A stretch of 32,666 bases of DNA from 79-D21 sp022839995. Its GTDB lineage: Bacteria > Synergistota > Synergistia > Synergistales > 79-D21. The number at the start of each line of letters is the position of its first letter. Within the stretch, counting starts at the first letter, position 1. This document shows positions 7,617 through 15,604 of this stretch, piece after piece. The stretch lies in NCBI GenBank assembly GCA_022839995.1, contig JALHIN010000021.1:1-32666 (forward strand), given 5' to 3'. The translations under genes and the position numbers were made by a program. A model generated the notes under the pieces. That model had not been told where the DNA came from, made no database searches, and saw only the letters and a list, made by a program, of their open reading frames with translations.

Positions 7617-8569
7617 GGCAGATGAAAATCTTCACCGGATCGGCTCACCCGGCTTTCGCGCAAAAGGTGGCCGATACGCTGGGGGTTCCCATGGCGTCCT
7701 CGAAGCTGTTCCGGTTTTCGGACGGCGAGATCGGGCTTTCCATCGAGGAAAGCGTGCGCGGAGCCGACGTCTACGTGGTGCAGCCCACTTCGGAGCCTGT
7801 GAACGAAAACCTGATGGAACTGTTGATCATGATCGATGCCCTTCGAAGGGCTTCGGCGTACCGGATCAACGTCGTCACGCCCTACTTCGGGTATGCGAGG
7901 CAGGACCGCAAAACGAAAGCCAGGGAACCCATCACGTCGAAGCTCGTTGCGAACCTCATTGAAAAAGCAGGGGCGGACCGGCTCGTCGTTGCGGATCTTC
8001 ATGCAGGGCAAATCCAGGGATTCTTCGACCGGCCCGTCGACCATCTCACCGGCATTCCCCTTCTGGCTTCCTATTTCAAGGAAAACCTGAAAGAAGCCTT
8101 CGACCAGCAAAAAATCGTCGTGATTTCGCCCGATATCGGCGGGGTGGTCCGGGCCAGGCGCTTCGCGGTCAAGCTCAACGCCGACCTCGCGATCGTGGAC
8201 AAGCGGCGTTCCCATGAAGTCGCAAACTTTTGCGAAGTGATGGAAATCATCGGAGATGTTCGAGGCAAGGTAGCGATCCTGGTGGACGATATCGTGGACA
8301 CTGCCGGCACCATGGTCAATGCCGCCAGGGCGTTGCTGGAAAGAGGGGCAGAGAGGGTCTATGCCTGTGCGACGCACGGAGTCCTTTCCGGCAAAGCCAT
8401 CGAAAACCTGAAAAATTCGCCGATCCACCAGCTCGTTCTGACCGACACGATTCCGTTGCCCGATGAGAAAAAGTTGGATAATATTACCGTGCTGTCCATC
8501 GCCCCCCTCTTTGCGGAGGCGATCAATCGCATCCACTCTGACCATTCGGTCAGCATACTTTTCTACTAG
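7601..8569 (+). CDS. prs: Ribose-phosphate pyrophosphokinase (PRPP synthetase)
   Basis: This 322-residue class I enzyme converts ribose 5-phosphate and ATP to PRPP for nucleotide, His and Trp synthesis. It has GSAHPAFAQKVADTLG near the N-terminus, the ATP-site region YFGYARQDRK, and the DLHAGQIQGFF segment (usually DLHAAQIQGFF). The PRPP-binding loop VDDIVDTAGTM lies near residue 228. ATG 7601 is chosen because GGAAGGAGG sits at ideal distance. ATG 7622, which starts at MKIFTGS, lacks such a site. It overlaps glmU by 16 bases, suggesting coupled translation. Confidence 0.94.
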   Translation: MVTQLRQMKIFTGSAHPAFAQKVADTLGVPMASSKLFRFSDGEIGLSIEESVRGADVYVVQPTSEPVNENLMELLIMIDALRRASAYRINVVTPYFGYARQDRKTKAREPITSKLVANLIEKAGADRLVVADLHAGQIQGFFDRPVDHLTGIPLLASYFKENLKEAFDQQKIVVISPDIGGVVRARRFAVKLNADLAIVDKRRSHEVANFCEVMEIIGDVRGKVAILVDDIVDTAGTMVNAARALLERGAERVYACATHGVLSGKAIENLKNSPIHQLVLTDTIPLPDEKKLDNITVLSIAPLFAEAINRIHSDHSVSILFY

Positions 8570-8572
8570 GCG

Positions 8573-8592
8573 GGTTCGGTTTTGGCCGAACC
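8573..8592 (+). other. Hairpin between prs and rplY
   Basis: A perfect 7-base stem (GGTTCGG at 8573-8579, CCGAACC at 8586-8592) begins three bases after the prs stop. There is no T-run, so termination is not indicated. It could act as an mRNA processing or stability element. Confidence 0.35.
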
Positions 8593-8616
8593 GGCATTCC
8601 GGGAGGAGGAAACATC

Positions 8617-9273
8617 ATGTCCGAACTTTTGAAGGTAACCCTCGAGGCGAGGGAGAAAAGCGGCAAACAGGAAGCCTCTAAGCTTCGAGCGCAGGGATAC
8701 GTCCCCGCCGTTTTTTACGGAAGGGGTTACCCCGATTCGGTCCCGGTCAAGGTCAAGAGCCGGGACATCCTTCCCGCACTGAACTCCGGGCACTGGGAAA
8801 CCTACAGGCTGGAAGTCGCGCTTCCGGACGGGAAGACCGAAATGGCGCTAATGAGGGATGTCCAGAGGGATTTCCTCAACGGGAACCTCCTTCATGTCGA
8901 TTTCTACCAGCTCGTTTCGGGGCAGAAGGTGCAGGTCAAGGTCCCCGTCGAAATCCTGAATCGCGAATCCTGCCCCGGGGTCAAGGCGGGAGGAATCCTC
9001 GAACAGCTTTTCCACGAAGTTGCGATCGAAGTCCTGCCTCGGGAAATCCCCGACGTCCTCACCGTTGACGTTCGCAATCTCGCCCTTGGCGAAGAAATCC
9101 GCCTGCGGGATCTTGTCCTGCCGGAATCGGCGGAACTGGTGGACGACGCGGACTTGCCCGTCGTGGTCGCTGCAGAGCCTCGAGCGGAGGAAACGGCCCC
9201 GGCGGAGGAAACGGAACGCAAGGAAGTCGAAGTCCTGGCAAAGGGCAAGGCCAAGAACCAGGAGGAGGCATAA
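8617..9273 (+). CDS. rplY: 50S ribosomal protein L25/TL5 (CTC family)
   Basis: This 218-residue two-domain L25 binds 5S rRNA. The N-terminal L25 domain (about residues 1-95) contains EAREKSGKQEASKLRAQGYVPAVFYG, as two shorter conserved pieces, and the TL5-type beta domain follows to about residue 185. An acidic, Glu- and Ala-rich tail with a Lys-rich end completes the chain, as in many CTC proteins. ATG 8617 follows GGGAGGAGG. Its position between prs and pth matches Bacillus ctc. Confidence 0.92.
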   Translation: MSELLKVTLEAREKSGKQEASKLRAQGYVPAVFYGRGYPDSVPVKVKSRDILPALNSGHWETYRLEVALPDGKTEMALMRDVQRDFLNGNLLHVDFYQLVSGQKVQVKVPVEILNRESCPGVKAGGILEQLFHEVAIEVLPREIPDVLTVDVRNLALGEEIRLRDLVLPESAELVDDADLPVVVAAEPRAEETAPAEETERKEVEVLAKGKAKNQEEA

Positions 9274-9278
9274 GTCCT

Positions 9279-9845
9279 TTGAAGCTGGTCGCGGGACTGG
9301 GGAACCCCGGTCTCGAGTATGCCTGGACACGGCACAATCTCGGGTGGCTGGTGGCCGATCTGGTCATCAGCCGCCTGCGTCTGAAGGGTCCCTTGAACCG
9401 GTTCCACGGTCTCCTCTGGGGCCCCTGCCGAGTCGGAAGCGATTCCCTCTGCGTCCTCAAGCCGATGACCTACATGAACCTCAGCGGGAAATCCGTGCTT
9501 GCGGCAGTCAGGGACTTGAACCTCTCCCCGAAGGAGTGCCTGATCGTCGTCGACGACGTGGCTCTGCCTTTCGGCACGTTGCGGTTGCGCGCAAGCGGGT
9601 CGGCAGGCGGACACAACGGGATCGCATCCGTCCTCGGAGCCCTGCAGACCCTGGACGTGCCTAGGCTTCGTTGCGGAATCGGACGGCCGATCCAGGCGAA
9701 AGGCCTTGCCGACTACGTGACGGATCGGTTCGACGAAGAAGAGCAGGCCCGGCTGGATGCTTTCCTGGAAAAGGCGGCGGAAGCCGTGATGCTCTGGCTT
9801 CGGCTCGGCATCGACCGGGCCATGAATCGGGTCAATGCCGGCTGA
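9279..9845 (+). CDS. pth: Peptidyl-tRNA hydrolase
   Basis: This 188-residue enzyme recycles peptidyl-tRNA released from stalled ribosomes. It shows the Pth signature: GLGNPG at residues 6-11, TRHNLGW with the catalytic His at residue 19, KPMTYMNLSG near 62, and VVDDVALPFG and GSAGGHNGIAS near residues 90-112. The start is TTG 9279 (decoded as MKLVAGLG), since GGAGGAGG lies just upstream and no ATG fits. It starts five bases after rplY, and its end overlaps mfd by 11 bases. Confidence 0.94.
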   Translation: MKLVAGLGNPGLEYAWTRHNLGWLVADLVISRLRLKGPLNRFHGLLWGPCRVGSDSLCVLKPMTYMNLSGKSVLAAVRDLNLSPKECLIVVDDVALPFGTLRLRASGSAGGHNGIASVLGALQTLDVPRLRCGIGRPIQAKGLADYVTDRFDEEEQARLDAFLEKAAEAVMLWLRLGIDRAMNRVNAG

Positions 9846-12800
9846 TCTGCAGAACTTGCCCCCCGGTTTCATCCGAAAGAAAGAATGGGGCCCCTGGCAG
9901 AACAAGGATCTCTCCCTGATTGCCGGTAGGGCAGCGGGACCTTGGCTTTTGAGGGATTTTCCCTTCCCTGCCCTCGTCATTCTCCCGGATCCGCGCAGGC
10001 AGGCGGAATTCCTTTCGGACCTGAAAACGCTGAGCGGGAAAAACGTGCCCCACGCGTTCCTGCCCGAGATTCCCCTGACAACGGCGGGCCTCCTGAACAG
10101 GGGAATCCGCATCCAGCGCGGAGAAGAACTTGCCCGATGGAAGTCGAGGGGCGGCATCCTTGTCTGCACACCGGGCTCCCTAATGGCCCCCCTGGCCCTG
10201 GCCGAAGGGAAGTTTCCCTTGCGCCTCGGAGAGCGGGTCGGCCGCCCGGCTCTGCTGGGCTGGCTTGCCTCATCGGGGTACGAGCGAGTGGAAACGGTTT
10301 GGGCCCCTGGACAATTCGTCGTGCGGGGCAGCATCCTGGATCTTTTCGACCCTTCGGTCAGAAGCCCCCTGCGAGTGGAATTCCTGGACGATTGCATCGA
10401 ATCGCTGCGGTTTTTCAATCCGCAAACCCAGCGAAGCACAGGCCCTATCGAAGCCGTCGATATCTCCGCAGTCAGGGAGGGAAAGATCCCCCCTCTGGAA
10501 GAATTCTTCCCCGATTCGACCCGGGTCTTTCTCTTCGAGCCCGCGGAAACTGCCTCGCAGGCGGACCATTACAGGTGGGTCTGGGAAGGGTTGAGGGAAG
10601 AAACCGGCCTGGAGGAGCTTCCCGAGTGGGACGTTCTTTACCTTCGGCTTTCCCTTTTTCCCCTTCTCCGCCTCAAGGCTTCGACCGAGCGGGTTTCCGG
10701 GAAAATCGACCTCGCCCCCATCCCTTCCTTCCGAGGGCGTCTGCAGGCGCTTTCCGCAGCTCTCGCCGAATGGAACAACCTTGGGATGTCGGTTACCGTG
10801 CACACGACGGACTCCTCCCTTGCGAAACGGCTTACCGAGCAAGGCATCGGGGTGAAGGAAGCCGCACTGGGTTCCGGGTTCATCAGCCCATCGGAAAAAG
10901 TCGTGATCGTTTCGGATCCGGACATCAGCGGAATTTCTGCGGTCCCGCCGACCGAAGGGGTTCCCTTGCCGCCCCTCGAATGGAGCGAACGGCTTACTGT
11001 CGGGGAATGGGTCGTGCACGAGGATTACGGAATAGGCCGGTTCGTCGGCCTCGAAAGCGTACCGAACGCCCGCTCGGAAAAGCAGGAATACGTCGTGATC
11101 GAATATGCGGGGGGGCAGCGTCTTCTCGTGCCTCCCTTCCAGCTTTGGAAAGTCACCCCCTACCTTGCGCCGCGCGGGGCCGAACCGTCACCCGATTCGC
11201 TCAAATCCGTCCATTGGAAAAAAAGCCTGGCGCGGGTCCGCCGCAAGGTGCACGAAGCTGCCCTCGAACTACTCCAGACTTATGCGCTTCGCGAAGTTTC
11301 ACCCGGTTTCGCCTTTTCAGGGGACGGACCTTTTTCCGCCGAGGCCGAGGAGTCGTTCCCCTTCGCCGAGACGGCGGACCAGTTGAGGGCAATCCAGGAT
11401 ATCAAGAGGGACATGGAAAAGCCCCACCCGATGGACCGGCTTCTCGTGGGAGACGTGGGCTTCGGGAAAACCGAAGTGGCCTTCAGGGCGGCGGTCAAGG
11501 CCGCGGAGTCGGGGAAACAGGTGGCGGTACTCGTTCCTACAACCCTGCTTGCCCAGCAGCATTACGAAACCTTTCTCTCGCGCATCGGGGAACTCCCCAT
11601 CCGAGTGGAAGTCCTAAGCCGTTTTGTTCCACGGAGGACACAGCGGGAGATCATCCGCTCCGTCGCCGAAGGCCGAGTTGACATCCTGATCGGAACGCAC
11701 CGGCTGGTGCAGAGGGATGTGAAGTTCAAGGACTTGGGGCTGGTCATCGTCGACGAAGAACATCGATTCGGGGTTCTCCACAAGGAGCATTCGAAAAAAC
11801 TGAAGCCGGACGTCGACGTTCTCATGATGAGCGCGACGCCGATCCCGCGTACCCTTTTCCTCTCCCTCGGGGGCCTCCGCGACATCTCGGTCATCTCGAC
11901 GCCTCCCCACCGGCGACACCCGGTGTTGACCGTCGTGAGCCCCTGGAGGGAAGACCTGCTCATTCGCGGAATCCTGAGGGAAAAGGCACGGGGCGGACAG
12001 ACTTTCTTCGTTCATAACCGGATCGCCGACATCGAGGCACGGGCAGGAGTCCTCCGAACCCTCTTCCCTTCCCTGAAAATCGACATCGCCCACGGTCAGA
12101 TGGGGGAGGATGCTCTTGAAAAGGCGATGCTACAATTCTATTCCGGGGAAACGGATATCCTTGTCTGCACGACCATCATCGAAAGCGGACTGGACATCCC
12201 GCGTGCGAACACCCTGGTCGTGGACGACGCCCACGAGCTGGGCCTGGCGCAGCTTTACCAGCTGAGAGGAAGGGTGGGCCGGCGGGAGGAACAAGCTTTC
12301 GCTTTTTTCTTCTACCCGCGGGAAATCCCTCTTTCGAGGGAAGCGCGTGAACGGCTCGAGGCAATCGGGGAACTCTCCGATCCGGGTTCCGGGTACGAAC
12401 TCGCGCAACGGGACCTCGAAATCCGCGGAGGCGGTCAGGTCATTGGAACAGCCCAGCATGGACATGTCGAACGGGTCGGGTACCACCTCTATTGCCGCAT
12501 GCTGGAAGACCAGGTTTCGATCCTGAGAGGGAAGGCCCTGGCCGGAACGCAAATCGAAATTCTGGCCCCCCTTCAGATCCCCCCCTCGTACATTCCCCAG
12601 CCGGGTGTCCGTATTGCCCTTTACAGGCGCCTTTTGCGAGAGCAAGATAGGAGCGAACTTTCAAGCCTGATGGACGAGGTGAGGGATCGGTTCGGCCCCC
12701 CGCCGCCCGCCGTCGAGGCCATTTTCGGGCTGGCCCTCCTCAAGAGAGCCGGGGAACGCCTCGGGATCGACTCGGTTCAGGTGACTTCGAAGGAAACGCT

Positions 12801-12945
12801 CCTGAAAGGCTCGTTGGCCGGAGTCCCTCCCCTGCTGCCGGATTCCGGGTGGAAACGGGGGAAAAATTGGGCGGTCGGCCCGGGTGGTTTCAGGGGAATC
12901 GCTTCTCTCGTCAAAATGGTTGACTGGGAGGGGCTTGCATCGTGA
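9835..12945 (+). CDS. mfd: Transcription-repair coupling factor
   Basis: This 1036-residue ATP-dependent translocase removes stalled RNA polymerase and recruits UvrA. From the N-terminus there is a UvrB-like region (with GSILDLFDP near 165), an RNA-polymerase-interacting CarD-like domain (VGEWVVHEDYGIGRFVG near 388) and RecG-like helicase motifs. These include Walker A GDVGFGKTE near 538, DEEHRFG near 638 and the SATPIPRT motif. Motif VI QLRGRVGR lies near 810 and the regulatory C-terminal TRCF domain follows. It is about 110 residues shorter than E. coli Mfd, mostly at the N-terminal end and in the C-terminal domain. ATG 9835 has no strong ribosome site, so translation is probably coupled to pth. 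Confidence 0.95.
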   Translation: MPADLQNLPPGFIRKKEWGPWQNKDLSLIAGRAAGPWLLRDFPFPALVILPDPRRQAEFLSDLKTLSGKNVPHAFLPEIPLTTAGLLNRGIRIQRGEELARWKSRGGILVCTPGSLMAPLALAEGKFPLRLGERVGRPALLGWLASSGYERVETVWAPGQFVVRGSILDLFDPSVRSPLRVEFLDDCIESLRFFNPQTQRSTGPIEAVDISAVREGKIPPLEEFFPDSTRVFLFEPAETASQADHYRWVWEGLREETGLEELPEWDVLYLRLSLFPLLRLKASTERVSGKIDLAPIPSFRGRLQALSAALAEWNNLGMSVTVHTTDSSLAKRLTEQGIGVKEAALGSGFISPSEKVVIVSDPDISGISAVPPTEGVPLPPLEWSERLTVGEWVVHEDYGIGRFVGLESVPNARSEKQEYVVIEYAGGQRLLVPPFQLWKVTPYLAPRGAEPSPDSLKSVHWKKSLARVRRKVHEAALELLQTYALREVSPGFAFSGDGPFSAEAEESFPFAETADQLRAIQDIKRDMEKPHPMDRLLVGDVGFGKTEVAFRAAVKAAESGKQVAVLVPTTLLAQQHYETFLSRIGELPIRVEVLSRFVPRRTQREIIRSVAEGRVDILIGTHRLVQRDVKFKDLGLVIVDEEHRFGVLHKEHSKKLKPDVDVLMMSATPIPRTLFLSLGGLRDISVISTPPHRRHPVLTVVSPWREDLLIRGILREKARGGQTFFVHNRIADIEARAGVLRTLFPSLKIDIAHGQMGEDALEKAMLQFYSGETDILVCTTIIESGLDIPRANTLVVDDAHELGLAQLYQLRGRVGRREEQAFAFFFYPREIPLSREARERLEAIGELSDPGSGYELAQRDLEIRGGGQVIGTAQHGHVERVGYHLYCRMLEDQVSILRGKALAGTQIEILAPLQIPPSYIPQPGVRIALYRRLLREQDRSELSSLMDEVRDRFGPPPPAVEAIFGLALLKRAGERLGIDSVQVTSKETLLKGSLAGVPPLLPDSGWKRGKNWAVGPGGFRGIASLVKMVDWEGLAS

Positions 12946-12965
12946 CAAAGAGGAGGGTGAATTCG

Positions 12966-13772
12966 ATGGAAGGCCGTCATGACGACCGTGACGGAGACTT
13001 TTCCCAGCTCGTCTCCATCATGGAAAAGCTGAGGGGCCCAGGCGGGTGCCCCTGGGATAAAGAGCAGGATTTCGGCACCCTCCGACGGTACATCGTCGAA
13101 GAAGCCTATGAACTCGTGGAAGCCATCGAAGACGGCGACGAAAGGGCGATCCTAGAGGAAAGCGGGGACCTTCTCCTTCAGGTCGTCTTCATCGCCCAGA
13201 TCGCTTCCGAAAAAGGATCGTTCACGATTCGCGACGTTCTTCGGAAAATCTGCTCGAAGCTGATCCAGCGTCATCCCCATGTCTTCGGCGACCTGAATGT
13301 GGCGGATTCGGAGGAGGTCATGCGCAACTGGGAAGCGATCAAGACCGTGGAAAAAAAGAAGAACGGAAACGATTCTTCCATCCTTTCCGGAATCCCGAGG
13401 TCGATGCCTTCTCTGCTGAAAGCCTTTCGGATCCAGGAGCGGGCAGCCAAATTCGGTTTCGATTGGCCTGCAGGAGACACATCTCCGGTCCTTGGCAAAG
13501 TGAAGGAAGAACTCGCCGAGATCCAGGAAGCCCTTTCGTCCGGTCACGGCAGCCGCATCGGCGAGGAGATCGGGGACCTTCTCTTCGCAGCGGTCAACCT
13601 TTCACGACATTGCGGGGTCAACCCGGAAGAGGCCCTGCAGCAGGCCTCGAAAAAATTCGCGGAGCGGTTCCGGTTCGTGGAGAACTCTGTCGCGGAAAGC
13701 GGGAGGCCTTGGAAAGAATTCAGCCTTGACGAACTCGACGATTTTTGGGAAAAAGCTAAGCAATCCTGTTGA
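12966..13772 (+). CDS. mazG: Nucleoside triphosphate pyrophosphohydrolase MazG
   Basis: This 268-residue protein has two MazG repeats. The first has GPGGCPWDKEQ near residue 25, EEAYELVEAI and EESGDLLLQ. The second has EELAEIQEAL and EEIGDLLFA. The ExxE and ExxD residues bind Mg. The enzyme hydrolyses NTPs, including damaged or surplus ones, to NMP and PPi. There is no fused methylase domain, unlike Bacillus YabN. ATG 12966 is chosen because AGGAGGG lies eight bases upstream. GTG 12942 in the same frame, overlapping the mfd stop and with its own GGGAGGGG, is a credible alternative that adds eight residues. Confidence 0.92.
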   Translation: MEGRHDDRDGDFSQLVSIMEKLRGPGGCPWDKEQDFGTLRRYIVEEAYELVEAIEDGDERAILEESGDLLLQVVFIAQIASEKGSFTIRDVLRKICSKLIQRHPHVFGDLNVADSEEVMRNWEAIKTVEKKKNGNDSSILSGIPRSMPSLLKAFRIQERAAKFGFDWPAGDTSPVLGKVKEELAEIQEALSSGHGSRIGEEIGDLLFAAVNLSRHCGVNPEEALQQASKKFAERFRFVENSVAESGRPWKEFSLDELDDFWEKAKQSC

Positions 13773-13788
13773 CCCGAGAGGACAGGAT
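13763..13788 (+). other. Inverted repeat across the mazG stop codon
   Basis: ATCCTGT (13763-13769) and ACAGGAT (13782-13788) form a perfect 7-base stem around a 12-base loop that contains most of the TGA stop. No T-run follows, so a terminator is not indicated. Confidence 0.3.
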
Positions 13789-13805
13789 GGAGGAGGGAAG
13801 GAGTC

Positions 13806-15290
13806 ATGGAAAACAAACCGGACCGTCCGAATTTGAACGGTGAGCCTAGCCCGGTAACCCTGGAAAAGAACCCGTCCGCCACGGAACCGGCTACTCGTCC
13901 GGAGAGAAAAGTCAGGATCATGGAGACCGCCTTCCGGGACGCGCACCAGTCCATCATGGCAACGCGCCTTCGAACCGAGGACATGATCCCGGTCGCGGAA
14001 CTGATGGACGAGGTCGGCTACGGAGCGATGGAAATCTGGGGCGGAGCCACCTTTGACACCTGCATGCGCTTTCTTGACGAGGATCCCTGGGAACGCCTCC
14101 GGGAACTGCGCAAGCGGTTCAAGAAAACAAAGCTCCAAATGCTTCTCAGGGGACAAAATCTTGTCGGCTACCGTCATTACGGGGATGACGCGGTGCGGGA
14201 ATTCGTCAAGAGGGCCATCGGAAACGGGCTGGACATCATCCGGGTTTTCGATGCGCTGAACGACCTGCGGAACATGGAAATCGCCGCGGACCAGGTCAAG
14301 CGTGAAGGAGCCCACCTGCAGATGGCGCTTTCCTACACCATTTCACCCGTCCATACCCTGGAAAACTTTGCCGACATCGCCCACCAGATGCAGGAGATGG
14401 GGGCCGACTCGATCTGCATCAAGGACATGGCGGGCCTCATGAGTCCCGTCGACGCGTTTTCACTCGTCAAGGCGATCAAGGAGCGGACCGGCCTTCCGGT
14501 CCAGGTCCACAGCCACTACACCAGCGGCATGGCCGCGATGGCCTACCTCGCCGCCATCGAAGCGGGAGCGGATACCATCGATTGCGCCATCTCTCCGTTT
14601 GCGATGGGGACAAGCCAGCCCGCGACCGAAACGATGATCGCGGCCCTCCGGGGGGGACCCTACGACACCGGCATGACCCTCGAAAGCCTGCTTCCCGTTG
14701 CCCTGCACTTCAAGGAAGTCAAGGAAAAATACAGCAGCCTGGTGATGGGCATCGAGGGAGTCGACATCAACGTTTTGATCTACCAGATTCCAGGAGGGAT
14801 GTATTCCAACCTGGTGAGCCAGCTCAAGGATCAGAAGGCCCTTCACCGCCTGGACGAGGTGTTGAAGGAAATCCCGAGGGTCCGCCGGGAAATGGGATAT
14901 CCCCCCCTGGTAACGCCCACCAGCCAGCTCGTCGGGACCCAGGCGACGCTGAACGTCCTCATGGGGCGGTGGAAAGTCGTTCCCAAGGAAATCCGGCAAT
15001 ACCTGCTCGGGTACTACGGGCGTCCTCCTGCAGAAGTGGACCCCGAAATCCGCCGCCAGGTCATCGGCGAGGAAACCCCGATCTCCTGCAGGCCTGGCGA
15101 AGTCCTTCCTCCGGAGCTGGAAGAGGCTAAAAAAGCCATCGCTCCGTGGATCCTCCAGCCCGAGGATGTGTTAAGCTACGTTCTGTTTCCTGCCGTTGCC
15201 AGGGACTTCCTTGTCCGGAAGTTCGCGAAGGCGACGATGAGGGACGTCGGCCTTGAAAAACCGGTCGAAGAAGGAGTGTATCCGGTTTAG
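13806..15290 (+). CDS. oadA: Carboxyltransferase of the oxaloacetate decarboxylase alpha / pyruvate carboxylase B type, without biotin domain
   Basis: This 494-residue protein has the carboxyltransferase TIM barrel. ETAFRDAHQS at residues 40-49 carries the metal-binding Asp45. CIKDMAG holds the Lys206 that is carbamylated in relatives, and VHSHYTSG gives His235 and His237 as metal ligands. The PYC-OADA conserved domain follows to the end. Full-length OadA (about 590 residues) ends in a biotinyl domain with an MKM motif; that domain is absent here, so a separate biotin carrier is needed. Transfer of carboxyl between biotin and pyruvate/oxaloacetate is most likely, but methylmalonyl-CoA (5S-like) use is possible. 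GGAAGGAG supports ATG 13806, giving an unusual 35-residue Pro/Glu-rich leader before the barrel. No membrane beta or gamma subunit is nearby. Confidence 0.85.
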   Translation: MENKPDRPNLNGEPSPVTLEKNPSATEPATRPERKVRIMETAFRDAHQSIMATRLRTEDMIPVAELMDEVGYGAMEIWGGATFDTCMRFLDEDPWERLRELRKRFKKTKLQMLLRGQNLVGYRHYGDDAVREFVKRAIGNGLDIIRVFDALNDLRNMEIAADQVKREGAHLQMALSYTISPVHTLENFADIAHQMQEMGADSICIKDMAGLMSPVDAFSLVKAIKERTGLPVQVHSHYTSGMAAMAYLAAIEAGADTIDCAISPFAMGTSQPATETMIAALRGGPYDTGMTLESLLPVALHFKEVKEKYSSLVMGIEGVDINVLIYQIPGGMYSNLVSQLKDQKALHRLDEVLKEIPRVRREMGYPPLVTPTSQLVGTQATLNVLMGRWKVVPKEIRQYLLGYYGRPPAEVDPEIRRQVIGEETPISCRPGEVLPPELEEAKKAIAPWILQPEDVLSYVLFPAVARDFLVRKFAKATMRDVGLEKPVEEGVYPV

Positions 15291-15301
15291 CCAGAAACCG
15301 G
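15282..15301 (+). other. Hairpin across the oadA stop codon
   Basis: CCGGTTT (15282-15288) pairs perfectly with AAACCGG (15295-15301) around a 6-base loop that holds part of the TAG stop. No T-run follows. It may be a weak transcript-end or stability element. Confidence 0.35.
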
Positions 15302-15350
15302 GAACAGGCCCTTGGAGCCCAATGACTAAACGGTTAGGGAGGAAACTGCC

Positions 15351-15587
15351 ATGACAGCCACGGAACAAATCCTGAAAGTGATCGAAGAGGAAATCAAGCC
15401 GGCTCTCCAGTCGCACGGAGGAGACATCGAGTTCGTCGGTTTCGAAGAATCCGAGGGCAAGCTTTCGGTCCGCCTTGTCGGGGCTTGCGGCACCTGCCCC
15501 TTCGCCCAGGAAACGCTTCGAGTGCAGGTCGAGTCGGTCATCAAGTCGATCGTCCCGGCGGTCAAGTCCGTCGTCCGCGAGAACTAG
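15351..15587 (+). CDS. NifU C-terminal-domain-like Fe-S scaffold/carrier protein
   Basis: This 78-residue protein corresponds to the NifU-like C-terminal domain. It starts with a helix and IKPALQSHGGDIEFVG (typical ...LxxHGGDIxxV) and carries the CxxC motif Cys46-G-T-Cys49 followed by PFAQETL. Such proteins bind a labile [4Fe-4S] or [2Fe-2S] cluster and hand it to target proteins. GGGAGG precedes ATG 15351 at good distance. It sits between oadA and phoH. Fe-S delivery would suit the many Fe-S proteins of this anaerobe (Kor, RlmD), but that link is inference. Confidence 0.88.
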   Translation: MTATEQILKVIEEEIKPALQSHGGDIEFVGFEESEGKLSVRLVGACGTCPFAQETLRVQVESVIKSIVPAVKSVVREN

Positions 15588-15604
15588 GGGAGGAATCCTT
15601 CATC
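15588..15604 (+). promoter_or_regulatory. phoH: Ribosome binding site and probable ATC start of phoH
   Basis: GGGAGG at 15588-15593 is followed after eight bases by ATC 15602-15604, in frame with PhoH. No ATG, GTG or TTG lies in this frame between the site and residue 127 of the protein. The nearest upstream canonical codon (TTG 15485) is 103 bases inside the preceding gene. Confidence 0.5.

Noticed and set aside
8904..10439. A 511-codon - strand open frame across rplY, pth and mfd
   Set aside because: It has low-complexity Arg/Ser/Pro-rich composition and no motifs. It spans three well-identified genes on the other strand.
9942..11681. A 579-codon + strand frame inside mfd
   Set aside because: It is a frame-shifted reading of mfd with Arg/Gly/Pro-rich shadow composition; the mfd frame carries all helicase motifs.
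14950..15290. A biotinyl domain at the end of the oadA-like protein
   Set aside because: There is no MKM or similar biotin motif, and the chain ends with the carboxyltransferase-associated region.
15485..15601. TTG 15485 as the start of phoH
   Set aside because: The extra 39 residues come from the shifted frame of the nifU-like gene, show no PhoH similarity, and have no ribosome site.
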